NCBI GenBank assembly: GCA_937901265.1
Contig: CALCHA010000680.1
Coordinates: forward strand, 1 to 6,395
Length of the DNA stretch: 6,395 nt
DNA from: an uncultured Phycisphaerales bacterium
Lineage (GTDB): Bacteria; Planctomycetota; Phycisphaerae; WQYP01
Direction: 5' to 3'
The notes under the pieces are model-generated. The model had not been told where the DNA came from, searched no databases, and worked only from the letters and a program-made list of their open reading frames with translations. This document shows positions 4,889 through 6,395 of the stretch, in pieces (positions within the stretch are counted from its first letter, which is position 1; every line of letters begins with the position of its first letter). The position numbers and the translations under genes are program-made.

Positions 4889-5260
4889 GTGGCAAAGCGC
4901 CCATTAACTGCGTTGCTGGTAGCTTGTCTTGGCGGATGCACCATCGCTCATCCCAAGCCGAACGCGTTCGAATTGGCCGCCAATCCAGATGGAGATTTTG
5001 GCTCGCGATTGCGTGCAGTGGACAGGTTGGACGGCATGGAATTGGACCGTTTGCGCGGTGTTTTGATTTCGCGCATACCGGGGCGCGTAGATGAGACAAC
5101 TGTGGAGGATGCGACCATACTCGGCCAAATCGGAGATGAGCACACCGCCGATGAGCTCGAAGGAATTAAAAGGACGTGGAACGGAGCGAACGATTGGGGA
5201 CAGGTAAACACCGCAATCAGCCTCGCTGCTAAAAGTATTCGCGCTCGGCTGGCTCAATAA
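4889..5260 (+). CDS. Small predicted lipoprotein, function unknown
   Basis: With the GTG at 4889 the protein has 123 residues and begins with a compact lipoprotein signal peptide: MAKRP, then a hydrophobic stretch LTALLVACLGGC. C17 is the likely lipidated cysteine (LGGC), with C13 (LVAC) as a second possibility. The start is supported by GAAGGG 9 nt upstream and by the signal peptide fit; the open frame continues upstream to 4766 but would bury the signal. The mature part is charged, without cysteines or recognised motifs. Residues about 45-120 alternate short amphipathic helices (ILGQIGDEHTADELEGI, then INTAI-like and KSIRARLAQ segments) in a way that faintly recalls HEAT-type repeats. GC content and third-position bias are lower than in its neighbours, suggesting recent arrival or weak selection. 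I do not recognise the family. Confidence 0.62.
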   Translation: MAKRPLTALLVACLGGCTIAHPKPNAFELAANPDGDFGSRLRAVDRLDGMELDRLRGVLISRIPGRVDETTVEDATILGQIGDEHTADELEGIKRTWNGANDWGQVNTAISLAAKSIRARLAQ

Positions 5261-5458
5261 ACACTAATTGTTCAACGTCCGCGATTTCGTGCACGCGGAT
5301 GTACCAGCGTGGAAGGCGAAGGACATGGCATGGAACCGGTCAATCTCCAGTGCGCCGTCTGGGGTCGTCGGCATCGAGGCAACCCATTACAAGGAGGTTG
5401 CTATTTAAAAACGTCTCTACCACAAATCGCGTTTCGACAATCAACGGATGAGACACAC
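5261..5458. other. Intergenic stretch without a convincing gene
   Basis: Between the two lipoprotein genes I see no RNA gene and no clear terminator. A 46-codon frame is open on the plus strand (5268 to TAA 5406-5408; reading NVRDFVHADVPAW and ending YKEVAI) without a good start. A 36-codon frame lies on the minus strand (5374 to 5264). A strong AAGGAGG at 5391-5397 has no normal start codon at the right distance. A weak 6-bp hairpin (5278-5283 with 5294-5299) is not followed by a T-run. The stretch may hold a gene remnant. Confidence 0.4.
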
Positions 5459-6395
5459 ATGAACGGATCCTTTCGCACAACCATTCGCTGTTGCCCCCTG
5501 CTGATCCTGGTCCTCGCAGGTTGCCTGGCCGCCACCACTACCGCCCCGTCCACCATCCCCCTCCCCGACCCCGACGAAAAGGCGGCCCTCGATAAACTCG
5601 TGGAGCGCGACAGAACCTGGGAAATCCACCGCGACCGCCTCCGCGCCGCCCTCGAAGACCCCAAAACGAAAGCCACTCGTGGCGAAATCCGCTACCAGCT
5701 TGCCATGACCGAGTTCGCCCTCAACAACACCCCCGGCGCCATCGACGCTCTCAAACAACTGATCGCGACCGAACCCCCTGCTGGCTACTTCTCCAAGCGT
5801 TTCGAGTCCAGCGGCGTCGGCATGGCCCCGGAAGATTTCGCCCTCATCCAGCCCTTTTCCACCTACTACGCCCACCACCCCGACCTGATCTCCGACAGGG
5901 CCCTCATTGTGGTTTTCCAACTCCAAGCCGGTCAGCAACACGACTACAAATCCGCTTGGGCGACCCTCGAACAACTCCGCCTCCGCTATCCCAATGGCGA
6001 CCGCATCGACGACGACCGCGCGTTCCTCCAAAAACTTTTCACCACCACCCCCGCCCTCAGCGACGCCCTCCACCACTGGGACGGCTCCCAAGACAAGACT
6101 CAGATGCTCGACCAACTCCGACGACCCCACATGCGGGCCATGATGGGCGAATTCGTCTGGCTCACCCTATACCCCGAATGGTGCGCCCAAGCCTCCGTCA
6201 CCGACGCCAACGCCGCCGCCAGCCTTTGGCAACTGCTCACCCAGTACGAGTTTTTCCTCTCCGATAACGAAGTCCGCGACATTTCCACCGCCGAACTCTC
6301 TTACTTGAAAAAAATCCCCCCCTCCGCGTGGACCCAAAAGGTATCCCTCGACGATGCCCGCGTCTACATACAAAGACTCATCGAAGCCCACCCCC
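5459..6395 (+). CDS. Large predicted lipoprotein with helical (TPR-like) repeats, 3' end outside the window
   Basis: The frame opens at the ATG 5459-5461, with GGATG about 8 nt upstream, and stays open for 312 codons to the window end. It begins with a clear lipoprotein signal peptide: basic residues R6 and R10, a hydrophobic core PLLILVLAG (13-21) and the lipobox LAGC with lipidated C22. A short Thr/Pro/Ala-rich linker (24-38) follows. The mature part is mostly helical: GEIRYQLAMTEFALNNTPGAIDALKQLIATEP (75-106) and KSAWATLEQLRLRYPNG (164-180) have the spacing and small/aromatic pattern of tetratricopeptide-type helices. Strong C-ending codon use matches the host genes. Such proteins often serve as envelope scaffolds, but I do not recognise the family and give no function. 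The surface location is inferred from the signal peptide. Confidence 0.8.
   Translation, partial: MNGSFRTTIRCCPLLILVLAGCLAATTTAPSTIPLPDPDEKAALDKLVERDRTWEIHRDRLRAALEDPKTKATRGEIRYQLAMTEFALNNTPGAIDALKQLIATEPPAGYFSKRFESSGVGMAPEDFALIQPFSTYYAHHPDLISDRALIVVFQLQAGQQHDYKSAWATLEQLRLRYPNGDRIDDDRAFLQKLFTTTPALSDALHHWDGSQDKTQMLDQLRRPHMRAMMGEFVWLTLYPEWCAQASVTDANAAASLWQLLTQYEFFLSDNEVRDISTAELSYLKKIPPSAWTQKVSLDDARVYIQRLIEAHP

Noticed and set aside
5278..5299. Hairpin after the small lipoprotein as a terminator
   Set aside because: The stem is only 6 bp and no T-run follows on either strand.
5391..5408. Strong AAGGAGG as a ribosome-binding site
   Set aside because: No ATG, GTG or TTG start stands at a proper distance; the site fits as Lys-Glu codons of the open frame or as chance.
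5441..6130. A 229-codon minus-strand frame
   Set aside because: It is Gly/Val/Glu-rich and lies opposite the plus-strand lipoprotein, which has a signal peptide and lipobox.
1..6395. CRISPR array, tRNA, rRNA, transposase, toxin-antitoxin or phage-defence genes
   Set aside because: No spaced repeats, cloverleaf, transposase motifs or defence-family signatures were seen on either strand.

Overview
The window is a GC-rich chromosomal segment. Protein content points to Planctomycetota, possibly a Phycisphaerae-like lineage; this is an inference from family resemblance (a DUF4013 membrane protein, an ECF sigma factor with a coupled membrane partner, a bacterial GH27 enzyme and a metal-triad DinB protein), not from a marker gene. 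I see no rRNA, tRNA, CRISPR array, insertion sequence or recognised defence system. Most of the window is ordinary chromosome.

Layout. (1) 1-546, plus strand: the 3' end of a GH27 alpha-galactosidase-type glycoside hydrolase. (2) 555-2352, minus strand: a compact three-gene unit read DinB-like protein, Nudix hydrolase, DUF4013 membrane protein. The gaps are 22 bp and 0 bp, and the unit converges on the GH27 gene with only 8 bp between stop codons. (3) 2353-2832: a 480-bp divergent intergenic region that is unusually rich in structure. On the minus strand it has a terminator-like hairpin, then a ribosome-binding site with a 20-codon open frame, then two mutually exclusive hairpins and a T-run. 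It also has short direct repeats and a G-quadruplex-type tract. (4) 2833-4755, plus strand: an ECF sigma factor, a one-helix membrane protein overlapping it by ATGA (probable anti-sigma factor), and a MoaB-type molybdopterin protein. (5) 4756-5458: a stretch of lower and patchier GC carrying a small lipoprotein and about 200 bp without a convincing gene. (6) 5459-6395, plus strand: a second, larger lipoprotein that runs off the window end.

How the parts may work together. The sigma factor and its coupled membrane partner look like an envelope-signal regulatory pair; the two lipoproteins are also envelope-located, but nothing in the sequence ties them to that regulon. The DinB-Nudix-DUF4013 unit looks like a housekeeping or stress operon. 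The strongest leads for a second look are the attenuator-like minus-strand leader before the DinB gene and the zinc-motif-free anti-sigma candidate with a pair of C-terminal cysteines. Neither is shown to be a new system.
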